Made by a program: the position numbers and the translations under genes. A model generated the notes under the pieces. The model was given only the letters and a program-made list of their open reading frames with translations, did not search any database and was not told where the DNA came from. Shown here one piece after another: positions 1 through 12,300 of a DNA stretch of 64,000 nucleotides. Every line of letters starts with the position of its first letter. The first letter of the stretch is position 1. The DNA is from Limonium bicolor (Eukaryota; Streptophyta; Magnoliopsida; Caryophyllales; Plumbaginaceae), in the NCBI GenBank assembly GCA_023374045.1, contig CM041777.1:102564046-102628045 (forward strand). The letters run 5' to 3'.

Positions 1-147
1 AGCTCTACTTCGAGCTTTCTTCTTTGTTTTTCCTTTGAGCCATTAGGGTTCTTTCCTTCCTCGGTTCTTCTTCAAGCCTTCCACGTTGGTAAGGCGGATT
101 GTTGTAGAAATTCTTGAGCAATCCGAATCTGAGTGTTGATTTTATCA
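1..147 (+). repeat. 5' LTR, last 147 bp only
   Basis: It is identical by eye to 5216-5362 in the 3' LTR and ends in TCA directly before the primer-binding site. About 134 bp of the LTR lie upstream of the window. Confidence 0.93.
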
Positions 148-160
148 TGGTATCAGAGCA
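148..160 (+). other. Primer-binding site, tRNA-iMet
   Basis: TGGTATCAGAGCA starts immediately after the LTR end. It is the usual plant primer site complementary to the 3' end of initiator methionine tRNA, used to start minus-strand DNA synthesis. Confidence 0.9.
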
Positions 161-323
161 ACGATCTTGAGATCGCGCTCTTGTTTTGTTTCCTCTTTGT
201 GATTCTATTCGATAGCTTGTTCTCCGGTTCCCATTTTTTCTGCCATTCCCAACTGTTGGTCCCTCTACTCGGTTTCTTGTTCTTCTTCAGTGCTTTTCGC
301 CATCCCAGTGTTAATCTTCATCA

Positions 324-1535
324 ATGTCGGGAATGGATACTGGGGATTGTTGACCCGCCTGTTGGAGACAACGAGAAGAAGGGAGAAAATCAGAATACCG
401 GAAATGGCAAGGCCGTGCAGATCCCAGTCGGAGATCCTCTCTATTTGTCTAGTTCGGACCACCCTGGCCTTGCCCTCGCCGCCAAGTATGACGGTGGTCC
501 AGGGTTCTCAAAATGGAAGGCGCAAGTCGAGATTGCCCTAGGATCCAAGAATAAGCTTGGATTCGTAACTGGTACCTTGCAGAAACCCACCGACTGCAAT
601 GTAAGGGCTGAGGCGTGGCGGTGCTGCGATAGCATGATAAGAAGTTGGATCTTGATGAGCTTGGAGAAGCGGGTTTCAGACTCCGTTCTATTCCGATCTA
701 CCGCAGCAAAAATGTGGGAAGATTGGTTGCGCGTTACGACCAAGTTGACGCAACAAGGCTATATGATCTGGAAAGAAGACTTGCTGACACTATCCAAGGG
801 AACGAATCAATTGGTGAATATTTCGCCAAGCTAAGAGGCCTGTGGGACGAGTTTGATGCAACGACGTCTCTACCAGATTGTCCATGCGTAAATGAAGGGG
901 CCCTTAGCCAATACGTCAAGACCCAGCGCCTTATTAAATTTCTGATGGGGCTCCACGACAAGTACAATTCCGCCAAGGAGAGCATCTTGATGATATCGCC
1001 GATCCCAACAATAGAACAAGCATTTTCTATCCTTATACAACAAGAAAGACAGAAGAACATCACAGCATCTCCAACTGTTAATCTTGATGCCCCATCAGCC
1101 TTCTCAGTCACTCAAGGGGGAATAAGAAGTGCCGGCCGCGGCCAAAATCTTTCCAACAAGCGTGCCGCTCCTCAGTGTTCCTACTGTAACAAGGTTGGTC
1201 ACACAGAAGAGAGGTGCTTTCAAAAGCACGGCTTCCCTCCTGGATGGCGGAACACGAGAGAGAAGAGGCCCCAGGCGAATAACACCATTACCCAGACAGA
1301 ACAAAGAGATGAAGGTGTCAAGGACCCCTTCAATGGGAACCTTACTGCGGAGCAAGTAACCCAGCTGCTGGAATACATCAGCAAGTCTCAATCCAACAAC
1401 AAGGAATCGAAGACTTCATCCGAATCCAATTGTGGATTCGTCGGTGAGCTTCTGTCATTTAAATCAATTGCCTGGAACTTTAATATTTACAAAACTTTGA
1501 ATGCTTCTGAGCGTGTTAATGTTAAGTACCATCAA
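324..1535 (+). pseudogene. copia Gag (capsid and nucleocapsid), frameshifted
   Basis: Gag would form the cytoplasmic virus-like particle that packages element RNA. The N-terminal part carries the plant copia gag motif LYLSSSDHPG (about 439-468), followed by the helical gag domain with LRGLWDEFD near 835. A CX2CX4HX4C zinc knuckle lies at 1176-1217. The frame changes near 725, where one base appears to be missing: upstream coding is in the frame of position 133, downstream in the frame of 645. The first sensible start is ATG 324 but its frame stops at 351-353, so a second, opposite-sign indel may lie near 350; this is inference. The ATG at 146 lies across the LTR/primer-site junction and is unlikely to be the real start. 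Confidence 0.85.
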
Positions 1536-3161
1536 ACAGACTGGATAATTGATAGTGGAGCTTCTGACCATATGTGTGGCAACCTGTCTTTATTTACAGA
1601 ATTTTCGTTTCTTGACAAGCCCCACACTGTTGGTATGCCCGATGGGCACCCTCAATTGGTTAGAATACTAGGGAATGTCAAGATAAATAACCTAATTATG
1701 CTTAAGAATGTCCTGTTTGTTCCTAGTTTTAAATTCGGGCTTATTTCAGTTAGTAAGTTATCTAGTGATTCCCATGCTGAGCTGAGTTTTAACCCTACTT
1801 GCTGTATCTACCAGGCCTATGAAAACAGGAAAAGGGTGAAGGTCGAAATTGGTCAGGTCTTGGGAGGTCTATATGTCTTAGATAAACAGTGTGATAAGGA
1901 TCTTAGAGTCTCTGTCTCTGCTGGTTTACATGTTGATAAGCAGGCTGTATCTGAGTTAGAAGTGGACAATAACATCTCTGTTAGTGTGTGGCACTGTAGG
2001 CTTGGGCATGTCCCAAGGGAGAAACTGTTGAAATTAGGGTTGGTTAAAGAAAATAACTTGTATAGACCCTTTGTTTGTGAACCTTGTAGCAAGGCCAAAA
2101 GCCATAGATTGAAATTTCAGTCCAGTTCAACAAAGAGTAATGATTTGTTTGATTTGCTGCATGTTGACCTTTGGGGCCCATACAAACAGAAAACTCATGA
2201 TGGCTACTCTTATTTTCTTACCATTGTTGATGATAAAAGTCGTGTTACTTGGACACACTTGTGCAGTCACAAATCTGATTCTCTTAACCTCCTTATCAGT
2301 TTCATTAACATGGTTGAAAAACAGTTTAACAAGAGGGTTAAATGCATTAGGTCAGATAATGCTTATGAGTTGGGGAGTGGGAGGTTGGGTTGTGAATATT
2401 TTAAGGCCAAAGGCATAAAACACCAAACCACTTGCCCTTACACACCCCAGCAAAACGGAGTGGCTGAAAGAAAGCATAGGCATATCCTAGATACCGCTAG
2501 AGCCCTCATGTTCCACTCATCTCTCCCACTGAGATTCTAGGGGGAGAGCATTCTCACTGCCACATATCTCATAAATAGGATGCCTCTTTCAAGTATAGAA
2601 AACAGAACTCCTTTTGAACTTGTTTACAGTACCAAACCAGATTATTTAAATCTTAGAAGTTTTGGATGTTTGTGTTTTGCCCATATTAATAAAGAGCAGC
2701 ATGATAAATTTTCCCCTAAGTCTCTGAAGTGTGTTTTCCTTGGTTATGGAACAAACAAGAAGGGCTATAAACTTTATGATATGGATAATGGGAAGGTAAT
2801 TTACAACAGAGACGTCATCTTTCATGAACAGGTCTTCCCTTTCAAAACAGGAATTGAAACCTCTGTAGATTTCATTTCTGTTAAAACAGGAATGAATTTT
2901 CATGATCCTCATAAAGAAACATGCCAACCTGAGAATGATATATTTACTACTGTTGACACTAACATGATTGATGCTAGTGAAAGACAGCAGGAAGAAAATG
3001 GTCTTGGCCATGACAACCACAGAGAGGAGACTGTTGAGGAGGGACCCCTCCCTTCCAGCCCTACTGAAGGTGAAACACATGATCTGGAAACAGAATTCAT
3101 CACAGAGCAAGAGACTAGAGAGGAACAAGAAGAATCTGCGCCTATACCCCTCACAGAGTAA
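1536..3161 (+). pseudogene. copia Pol, protease and integrase part, with nonsense codons
   Basis: This continues the gag frame. The aspartic protease has its active site at DSGASDHM, Asp codon 1551-1553. The GAG-pre-integrase zinc finger (H, H, C, C) runs about 1989-2100. The integrase core has Asp at 2166-2168 (HVDLWGP), Asp at 2355-2357 (RSDNAYE) and Glu at 2466-2468 (NGVAERKH), matching the DDE pattern. A TAG at 2538-2540 replaces a Trp-like codon in the conserved stretch after the Glu; the same frame continues to TAA at 3159-3161. The tail from about 2900 is acidic and variable, as usual between integrase and RT. The protein would process the polyprotein and insert the cDNA into the chromosome. 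Confidence 0.92.
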
Positions 3162-5003
3162 GGAGAACCAAGTTTGAGAAGATTGGCCAGAACTAGGAAC
3201 CAACCAGCCTACCTGGAAGATTATATTGTTGGAACAACAAGCCTGCAAAAAGATAAGTCTTCCATCCTTTCAATTCCTGATTATTTCACTCAGATTTTGA
3301 ATGATAGAATAGCTGCTGCCAGCTTTGTTAACACTGCTGTAAACAACTATGATTCTGATATGTGTGATTTACATGAGGAAGATAGCATCATTGATAGCAG
3401 AAATTTGTCCCAAACCCTAGGAGTTGTCTTGATAGGAAAGGATAGACATAGCTTCTGTTTTGCCACTTTGAGTGAAATCATAGAACCTCGTAGTTATGAG
3501 GAGGCTGTTAAAGACAAGAAATGGCAAAGGGCCATGAATGATGAATTCTTAGCTTTGGAAAGGAATCATACCTGGGAACTGGTTGAGTTACCGAAGGGTT
3601 TTAAGCCAATAACATGCAAGTGGGTTTACAAGGTGAAATATAAGGCTAATGGGGACATTGAGAGGTTCAAAGCTAGGTTAGTGGCTAAGGGTTTCACTCA
3701 AAGGTATGGCATAGATTACTTAGAAACTTTTTCACCAGTTGTTAAATTCACTACTATCAAAGCCTTAGTTATTATTGCCACTAAGAAAAACTGGTTGATT
3801 AGTCAACTAGATATCAATAATGCCTTCCTCCATGGGGAATTAGAGGAGGAGGTCTATATGGAAATTCCTCCAGGTCACAAGGAGGAGTTTTCTGGAAAAG
3901 TGTGCAGACTGAAGCGGTCCTTGTATGGCCTTAAACAGGCATCTAGGCAGTGGCATTACAGGCTAAGTGTCCTCCTTAAATCCCTTGGTTTTGTTCAGTC
4001 CCTAAATGACTACTCTTTGTTCACTAGCTTGAGGAATGGTAAAGTTTGCTATTTAGTGGTTTATGTTGATGACATATTGTTGACTAGGGATGACTTAGGC
4101 TTGATAAACTCTGTTAAGAGGAATCTGAATGAGCAATTCAAGATTAAGGATCTGGGTAGGCTTGGTTTCTTTTTGGGAATGGAATTTATTCACACTACAG
4201 AAGGGATAGTGTTGACTCAAAGGAAATATTGTGAGGATCTCTTGAAAGATTTCGATTGTTTAGACAGTAGAAAGGTAGCGGGTCCTTTGGATACAAGTGA
4301 AAAACTACTTAGAGATAAAGGAAGGCTCTTGGACGATCCTAGTAAATATAGAAGACTAGTTGGGAGAATCAGTTACTTAGTTCACAGCAGGCCTGATCTT
4401 AGTTTCACAGTCCAGGTCCTGAGTCAATTTCTAAGTTGTCCAACTGATTTGCATTTTAAGGCTGTTGTTCACACTTTGGGTTATATAAGAGGCACTCTGT
4501 CTTATGGTTTATTCTTTAATAACAGAAATGACTTCACTCTGACTGCTTTTTGTGACTCTGACTGGGCAGGATGTCCCAACACCAGGAGGTCTATTAGCGG
4601 TTATTTTATCCAGTTAGGAGGCTGTCCATTGTCATGGAAGAGCAAGAAGCAGACAACTGTGGCCCTGTCATCAGCAGAAGCGGAATACAGAGCCATGAGA
4701 AATGTTACTGCTGAGCTCAGTTGGGTTACCCGACTTTTGAGTGAGCTGGGAGTTGACAGCATCCTGCCTGTTCCGGTAAAGTCAGATAGCCAAGCAGCAA
4801 TCTACATTGCAAGGAACCCGGTGCTGCATGAACGGACCAAGCATATTGAACTCGACATACATTTTGTGCGTCAGAAGTTGCAAGAGGGTATGATGATGGT
4901 GGAGTTTGTGAGCACGCGGGATCAATTGGCTGACGTCTTAACTAAATTACTTCCTGGGCGAGCCTACCCTCTACAGATGAAGAAGATGGGTTTGAAGCTT
5001 TGA
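3162..5003 (+). pseudogene. copia Pol, reverse transcriptase and RNase H part
   Basis: It is open from the stop at 3159-3161 to TGA 5001-5003, in the same frame as the upstream pol. The RT domain spans about 3540-4290. It shows WVYKVKYKANG, RFKARLVAKGFTQ, the first catalytic Asp in QLDINNAFLHG, and the YVDD box at 4062-4073. RNase H spans about 4530-4950, with CDSDWAG, the SSAEAEYRA block, SDSQAAIYIA and HIELDIHF. The domain itself looks undamaged, but the stop codons upstream prevent its synthesis as part of one polyprotein unless read through. An internal ATG start at 3174 is possible but not expected for the family. Confidence 0.93.
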
Positions 5004-5070
5004 GTCTGTAGATTATCTGTTTAGCTGGGGTCTCTGTTTCCAAACCTCAGAAGTCGATTCCTTCTTAGGT

Positions 5071-5081
5071 TTGTGGGGGCG
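5071..5081 (+). other. Polypurine tract of the copia element
   Basis: The run TTGTGGGGGCG lies directly before the 3' LTR start and is the expected primer for plus-strand synthesis. Confidence 0.7.
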
Positions 5082-5362
5082 TGTTAGAGTACTTATTTAT
5101 TTGGTCTGTTCAGTCTTGGGCCTGTGTGGCCCATGTTTGTTATTGGGTTAGTCGTTTTATTAGGTAGCAGGTATTTAGTTTGTCGATTGTAGTAAGACAT
5201 GGTGTAGATTACTGTAGCTCTACTTCGAGCTTTCTTCTTTGTTTTTCCTTTGAGCCATTAGGGTTCTTTCCTTCCTCGGTTCTTCTTCAAGCCTTCCACG
5301 TTGGTAAGGCGGATTGTTGTAGAAATTCTTGAGCAATCCGAATCTGAGTGTTGATTTTATCA
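5082..5362 (+). repeat. 3' LTR of the copia element, 281 bp
   Basis: It starts TGTTAGAGTA and ends TTTATCA (TG...CA). The last 147 bp are identical by eye to bases 1-147. The size is at the short end for copia LTRs. Promoter and polyadenylation signals should lie here but no clear TATA box was recognised. Confidence 0.93.
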
Positions 5363-6308
5363 TAATATCCACCATCCTCGAGTCTACCCAATCGCGTCTA
5401 TCTACATTTCACGGTCCCCACTTTTGCTGTCTGTCTTCTTACGCACGCCTTCATTTGACCAAGGTTGCAGAATTCTTGTTTCCTTTTTGTCTTTTACGTG
5501 CATGGATGGGGAGTCTTAAGTGCAAGACATGAATGGGTTATGTGCATGGCTGGAGACTTGCACGTGAGGGTAGTCCATGGTTTCAAGACTTTACATGCAA
5601 ATGCAACTTAACGGCTAGCACAATTTCATGCGTGAGGGTTCACGTGCATGGGTTGGATGCTACTCACGTGAGCATGGCTAGAAAAACAAAGTCTCACGCC
5701 TTGTCCGTGCTGTTTACGTGCTTGGTTGTCTAGTCTTACATGATGTGAGCATACAAAATTTGTATGTAGTGTGTGCGTGGGTGAGGAGCAAGCTGGCAGG
5801 TTGCTTGCTTGCTCGCAGCAGGTAGCCTGCCTGCTTATAGCAGGTAGCTTCCCTGCTTGCTTGTGCAGCGGTAAACAATGTCAAATTGAGCATTAACCTA
5901 AAAGATAATAGAAATACGTAAGTTCACTAATATAAATAGAATACTCTATAAAGTGGTGAAACTATGTTATAAATCATGTAAAATACTTGCGGATGTCAGG
6001 ACTCGTTGACAATGTAGAAGGTGACTAAAAGTATGGTAAGAGGGGGGCATCCAAAAGTTAGGGTTTGTTGCACGTATTATCTATAGAACTACTATGATTA
6101 TCTGAGTTAAGAATATTATCAAACAAACTATAACTGATTTTGTAAATCATTCACACTTTTACAGTATGAATTAGTTCATACTTACACATGCATGGCTTAA
6201 TCTTCGAGACAAGCATATTACTACTAGTGGGATCAACTACACAACAATCTTATAGCGATGCCATCATGCATTGGTAGGATATTTTCCCATTATCACACCC
6301 ATTTTTGG
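5363..6308. other. Unassigned flank with ACGTG-type repeats
   Basis: No coding region is supported. Between about 5495 and 5735 a loose motif around CACGTG or ACGTGCATGG occurs about five times. Between 5785 and 5875 there is a degenerate repeat of GCAGGTAGC and CTGCTTGC. The rest is AT-rich, and short open frames at 5329-5733 overlap the LTR or these repeats and are not believed to code. Confidence 0.5.
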
Positions 6309-6313
6309 GTAGT

Positions 6314-9178
6314 TGAAATACCCCAAACCTTGATATGTTGCTTAAACATTAAACTATGGTATATTAAGGCTAAAAAGTGCCTTAGAAACATTAGTGAACA
6401 ATTTAAACCTTAGTAAAACAATAAAGTACCACAAACACAGTTTGAGCAAAAACATGCTCTAAGCTTGGAGTGAACTTGGTTAGGACCCAAAGAGCCTACC
6501 AAGACTTAATAACATTCAATTATGATTTAATAAGGCTAATTAAGTCCTTAGGAAACTTTGGTAGACAATTAAACCAAACAAAACACAAGAAAACACCTTA
6601 AAGTCAATTTAAGCAAATACTTGCTCTAGACTTGGTGTAACCTTGTATAGGACCTAAAGGTCATTCCTAGACCTTTTTAACATGCTAATGAACATATGAA
6701 AACAACTAATAAAGAAAAACAAGCTTGAAAACAAGTTAAAATACAAAATGTGCTTTAAGGAGTCTTAAAGCACATTTTTGAAATATTGTCTTGTAAATGG
6801 GTTTTGAGTGGCTAAATTTCCATCATTACTCTTTAATTAACATTTGTACTACTTAGTACCACATTAGGAAGTCTAAATCAATGGGAAATCAAAAATTTCA
6901 CAAATATGTGCCTTGGTTAGTGAATAGTAACCAAATAGTGCTAGTTTAAGACTTTGGTCAATGTAAGTCAACTAGATGGTCAACAAAGACCATAAAACAC
7001 CCCATTTACTAAGGGGGGCTGGTTTTCATGTGTGACTCGCCACACTTATACAAATAAATGAGCTAGTAAAGTAATAAAGCAAAAGAACTATTTGCTTTTA
7101 AACATAAATATCTTAACAAAGAGTACTCTCTCACCTCATTCTCTTATTCTCCTTCACTCACCACTGATTTCTTCATCTTTTCCCAAGCTCCAACCGGTTT
7201 TGCTACAGCAAGTAGCCATTCTCCATCTTTGAATGCTTGTAACTCATGACTCCATGCTCCAAATTCAATTTCAAGACTACCTTTGTCTTAGTTAGAGTGA
7301 GCTCTTCATTTCCCTCTTTTCAAATCTTCAAAAGCCTCATTTAGGTTCCATGGAGATTCACCATTGAAGGAGCTTGAGCTCATATTTTCATGCCTTATCA
7401 TTCTCCTTTGCCTCAAGGTAAGGAAAATCAAAGCAAATCAAAGTTTCCTCTCATATTTCTACATGTCCGAAAATTTACCATTAATGGTGTCTTCTCTTGT
7501 TCTTCCTTAGCTCCATTTCAATCTTCAAAGGGCTAGGAGGATTCCTATCTTGCTACTTATTCAAGTTTCCCTCTCAAATTCCAAGGTAAACTTCCATTTT
7601 AGTGTATTAAAACACTTATGTTAAACTAGGGTTTGTATATGAGTTTAAGTATGAATTCTTAAGCTCATTGCCTTGTGTGTGTGTGTGGATAGAAGGTTGA
7701 CAAGCAATCAAGGTCCTTGCCGAATTTTAAACAAGGAAACAAGAAAGAAGTTTGTGAGGAAATGAGGTAAATGTGCTAACCTAATGTAGATTGAATGCAT
7801 TAGGAAAAATGAGCTTAAGTTGTTCATTAAAACTACTTAAGGAGCTAATGGTAAATGAGTTAGTAAAATGCTCTCAAAGAGTTTATTAAGGGCATATGTG
7901 TTGTTGGGTGTATTTGCAGGTCAAAGGCAAATATAATGTGGGAAATTCAGTGTTTATGGTTTATGCAATTTAAGGGCCTAAGAGCCATGTTATTTAAGGG
8001 CCTAAGTGCCAAGCAATTTAAATAATGCACTATATTATGATGTAGTGTAGTTTGGGTGGAGTTTTGTGAATAAGAATGCTCTTGATGGATTTAAGTGTCC
8101 TTGAATGTATTAGGGTGAAAAACTATGTGTTTTGGTGTAAGGTGATACAAGAGGAACTATGTCAAAATTTGGTTAATGAATAAGAAGTTCTAGGTGTTTA
8201 AATGATGTTTGGTGACCTAGGTTGAACTAGGAATGATTAGGGTTTAAATTTGAGAAAGAAGGTGAAATAAGGTCTTCTTAGGTGTTAAAATGTCTTGGGC
8301 GTTGTCTTGGAGGAATTAGGATGCAAATGAGTATTTTAAGGATACTTCAAGATCATGGTGAGATTGTGTTAAGGATTTATACAAGTTTGGTACCAATGAG
8401 GAAGTAAGGTGTTGTAAGGAAGATGTGTGAACTTGTGGAGAAAATTCTTGGAAGGACATAAAGTATTTTTGGTGGGCTAAATATAGTGTGGGAACATGCT
8501 ATAAACCTAAGGGGGAAGCATTATAAGTGTTGGGCATTTTGGCAAGAAATGAGTATGTGTTTAAGGGTGTAGAAAATGAGGTTTTTGGCACGTCCGAACT
8601 TCCGTCCGAACTAGGACGTTCGGACATGCCCTGTTGCGCGTAAGTTTCCTGAGTTCTAAAGCTGCGTCCGAACTACCGTCCGAATTTGGAAGTTCGGACA
8701 CACCCATCTCTATTCTCTGGTTTGGCCTCGACCAGTGTCCGAACTTGGGAAGCTCAGACACATGTTCGGACATTCGTCAGTTGGCACCCTTTTGAGTCTC
8801 GGCATGCGTCCGAACTTGGGAAGTCCGGACACAAGTTCGGACAAGGTGCTGTTTTGACCAAAAACTTTGTTTAAGGTTAGGAAGTGATATCTAATGATGG
8901 GGATTGGTAAGTAATGATGTTATGAGGTGGTTAAGGACATGATAAGTGAGTTATAATGATAATTGGATGGGTGAAAAGTTGTATTAAAATGAAAAAGTAA
9001 AACGAGTTAAACATGTGGAGTTATTTAACTGATTAACGGGAGTAAGTCATGAGCATTAGACTTTAAACAAACAAGTTACCCCGGTGTTAATGAAAGTAAA
9101 TGTAATGTTACCAGTTGTTCAAGATGTTACGAGGAACATGTGATGGCACGTTAGAGTGAAACCCCCTGTGACAGGTAT
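6314..9178 (+). repeat. Solo LTR A (Tekay-like Ty3/gypsy), left part
   Basis: It begins TGAAATACCCCAAAC, the same start as the LTR of element C read on its minus strand, and is preceded by GTAGT (6309-6313). The matching end, GGGTGTTACA, is at 31928-31937, followed by GTAGT (31938-31942). Removing the later insertion (9179-30414 plus one 5-bp duplication) gives a solo LTR of about 4.38 kb, presumably left by recombination between the two LTRs of a full element. It contains no credible gene. An internal repeat cluster lies at 8585-8845. Confidence 0.85.
8585..8845. repeat. Inverted GTCCGAAC repeat cluster inside LTR A
   Basis: Several units built on GTCCGAACTTGG and its inverse AAGTTCGGACA alternate over 260 bp, separated by unrelated spacers. 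They can pair as small hairpins. Open frames on both strands here follow the repeats and are not convincing genes. Confidence 0.7.
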
Positions 9179-9248
9179 TGAAATACCCCTAAATTAATTT
9201 AAATTAATTTAGGGGATTTCTTTTATTAAACCTTTAATAATACTATTA

Positions 9249-9330
9249 AGTATTAAATTATTATATGGAATTATGAATATTAAATTATTATATGGAATTA
9301 TGAATATTAAATTATTATATGGAATTGTGA
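9249..9330. repeat. AT-rich tandem repeat, about 27 bp x 3, in LTR B
   Basis: The unit ATTAAATTATTATATGGAAT occurs three times in a row, each followed by TATGAAT or a close variant. Confidence 0.75.
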
Positions 9331-12300
9331 AATTTATTTAGGGGTTTTCTCCTATTTAACCCTAATTATTATATATTATTATATAGTATTATGAATTTAA
9401 TAATAAGATTTATAAGTCCATAAATCTTGGGAAAATTTCTAAACACTCCGACTATATTATAAAGATTTTAGGAAGTGTTGGAACATTGTTTTGCAACATA
9501 AAAGTCAATATAAAATTCTAGAAACCTTAAAGCTTATTAAACCTTGCTAGAGTTGACTTTTTGAGAATGGTCAAACCAGGCCATGAAACCTATACCAATA
9601 AATAGGTTATGGAAAACCATGAAGATCGATAAAAAGAACGTCAAAAACGGATCATCCTAGCCAAAGTTATGCTAGATTGAAGTTTTGAATCAAAAATTTG
9701 AAAGTTGCCACGTGTCAAGCTCACAGGCGCCAGGACTTAAACGATTATGGATTCCCTGAATTTCGATAACAGAATTCAATACTTTGCCCTAACTTTAGAC
9801 GGCTATATCTTTTTCATCTCTTCATATTTTTCAATGCCGTCTTCTTTGTTGCCTTCTCCTACATTCCCTCTAAACAACTATAACTCATACAAACCCTAAC
9901 TCATTCTGAATCAACCGGAAAATCGAGTCAAAGTAGCCACCCTGCAAAAACCGAAACTGCAATTCCAGTTTTCTCTTCGAATCAGGTAAATCCGATCAGC
10001 CATAACTTCTTCGTTACTCATCCAAATTCCATGTTCTTTAGATCGTTTTGAAGAGCTCTAATTCCTCTAAAACTTTCGTGTTTATGGTCTAAGCTAATTC
10101 TCAACGGATTGGAAAAGTAAGGCGTCTAAAGTTTCGGTTTCACCAGCACATAAAATCATACCGAAACAGAGAGGTAAACTCGTGTTTTGCGACTTCAATT
10201 TCTTTCTGTGTGGTTCGAGTTAGGTTTAGTTCTTGCTATCAATACGTAGATCTAAGTTTGTTCTTTCCAATGAGCCCTTACTCATAACCTAACTCGATTT
10301 GTACTGCTAGTTATAGATCCTCAAAGTTGGCACCACGAACTGCTCAAAGTTCGAGTTTTTTCCAGTTTTCCGAATTTGAATTCACACAATTCGCACAATC
10401 CGGTGAGTCTCCGATCAAATTACTCCGATATTGCTGTTCGTAGTCATGTTTTCGACCTAACCCATGTTCCAATTTAGTCAATTATGTGTTAGGTTAGGAG
10501 AATTTGTGAGAATTGTGATCGAATTGAATTCTGTACCGAAATAAACCCTAACCTTCGAATCGAATTCGAAACTTGATGTATACTGCATTATAATTGGGGA
10601 AACCGGTATCAATGGAACCGAAATTTGATTACGAAACTATAGAAACAAGAATCACTCGATTTCGTTCTGTAGATTAGGAGATATACGTGATTTAGTACTC
10701 GATCTGCTTATTATCTTTGCTGATGAACTCGGAGTACAGGGGCCGTCCGATCTCGTTTTAAAAGATTGGACGGCCGAGATTAAAACATTCCAGAATAAGT
10801 TTATAAAGGTTTTTATAAATTCCAGTAAATAGTCCTAACTTGTTGGGTTAATTTAAATATCTTCCCGAATGTATTTTGACTTGAAATTTTAACCATAGAT
10901 TCCTTATTTAATCTAGGTTATTTTGATGTAAATTAGTATGGTTTTGGAGTTTTTAAACATAAGTTATGATTTTTGCAAGTTACGGGTTTTCTGGAATTAT
11001 TTGGCTAAATTAAAAAGATATTTTTATGAAATAAAAATTTTATAATATGTCTAAAATGTTATAGTTACTGTATATTAAATTTGGGAATTTTTGTGAAATG
11101 GTAAAAGGTTTTAAAAATTGTGTTTATGAGTTTTTCATAAGAATAACCTATAATATAAGGTTTTTAATGTAACCAAAAATTAAAGTATGGTTTGTTAATA
11201 AACTTTTTAAGTTGGGAAAAATATGGAACACTAAATTAACATTTTATAACAGTAAGTTTATAAATGTTTGGGTATTAGTTTTTATGAGAAGTGAAATTAT
11301 TTACATATATGTATATATATACTTATATGGTAGATTTAAAAATAGGAACTTATGTTAAAACAAGGAATTTAATTATTTTTATGTTTTATTTATTATATTA
11401 TATGGGAGTTAATATTTTTAATTTAAACTAAGGAAAATATATATATTTATTTATATACATATATATATATATAAGGAATAAAATAGTAACTTAGGTTAAA
11501 TCAAGGAACTAAATTAATCTACATTTATATTAGTTATATAATATGGTAGTTAATATACTTAATTGAAACTAAGGAAAATTATTTATTTTATAAACCATAT
11601 TTCGGATGTAGATATGTGTAAAAGTTAATATAAATAATTAAATGCAATAAAACTACATAAAGAATGTCTTGAATAAATCCTAGTATACATATTTCGGATG
11701 TAGATATGAAGGAATTAATAAGTTAAACTAAACCTATACATAATACTATTAAAAGAATATTATATGAGCTAGTATTGAATTGTGGTTATGAAATTGAGCT
11801 TAAAGAGTTATCTTGGATTTCTAAGATTTATATAAACCATATTAGAATACATGCGTAATATTATTTGTCAAAGACCATAATGTAAATCTATAATTTGGCT
11901 AGGTAATGAATAAGTTGGGACTTAGGAATATTTGTAATTAGATTTTACACAAATAGAACTTACTATATAATTAATGAATAAATGTAATACTTTTACATCT
12001 AAATGTTCTTAATATATAAACAATAATAAATAAATAAAATACTTTTACATCTAAATGTGAGGTGGATTAGTAAGTCTAGATTTAATCATTTCTTAACATT
12101 TATGGTATTGGAATATAACTTAATGTTTTAGGATAAAATCATTAAAAGGGTTATGATATAAAACTATATTAAACTATGATTTGGAAATTTATCTAAATAA
12201 TAATCCTTAAGTTTCCTGGCATTAGATAAGCCATATGAAATACATTTATAACATTTATTACCAATACTTAGGATGTGAGTTTACAATTAAGTGAGGTATT

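Larger units (their letters stand above)
1..5362 (+). mobile_element. Ty1/copia LTR retrotransposon, 5' end cut by the window edge
   Basis: The order seen is 5' LTR remnant, initiator-Met primer site, gag with a zinc knuckle, protease, integrase, reverse transcriptase, RNase H, purine tract and 3' LTR. Integrase before RT is the Ty1/copia order. Bases 1-147 match 5216-5362 without a visible difference, so the insertion looks recent. Even so, the coding part has one frameshift in gag (near 725) and two in-frame stops (2538-2540 and 3159-3161), so this copy cannot make a full polyprotein. The left target duplication lies outside the window; the right flank begins TAATA. The lineage within copia was not resolved. 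Confidence 0.95.

Noticed and set aside
133..323. Upstream ATG giving a longer gag open frame
   Set aside because: The ATG spans the LTR/primer-site junction, and the first residues are hydrophobic leader translation, not gag.
9890..10555. AAACCCTAAC words like plant telomere repeat
   Set aside because: They are single isolated copies, with no tandem array.
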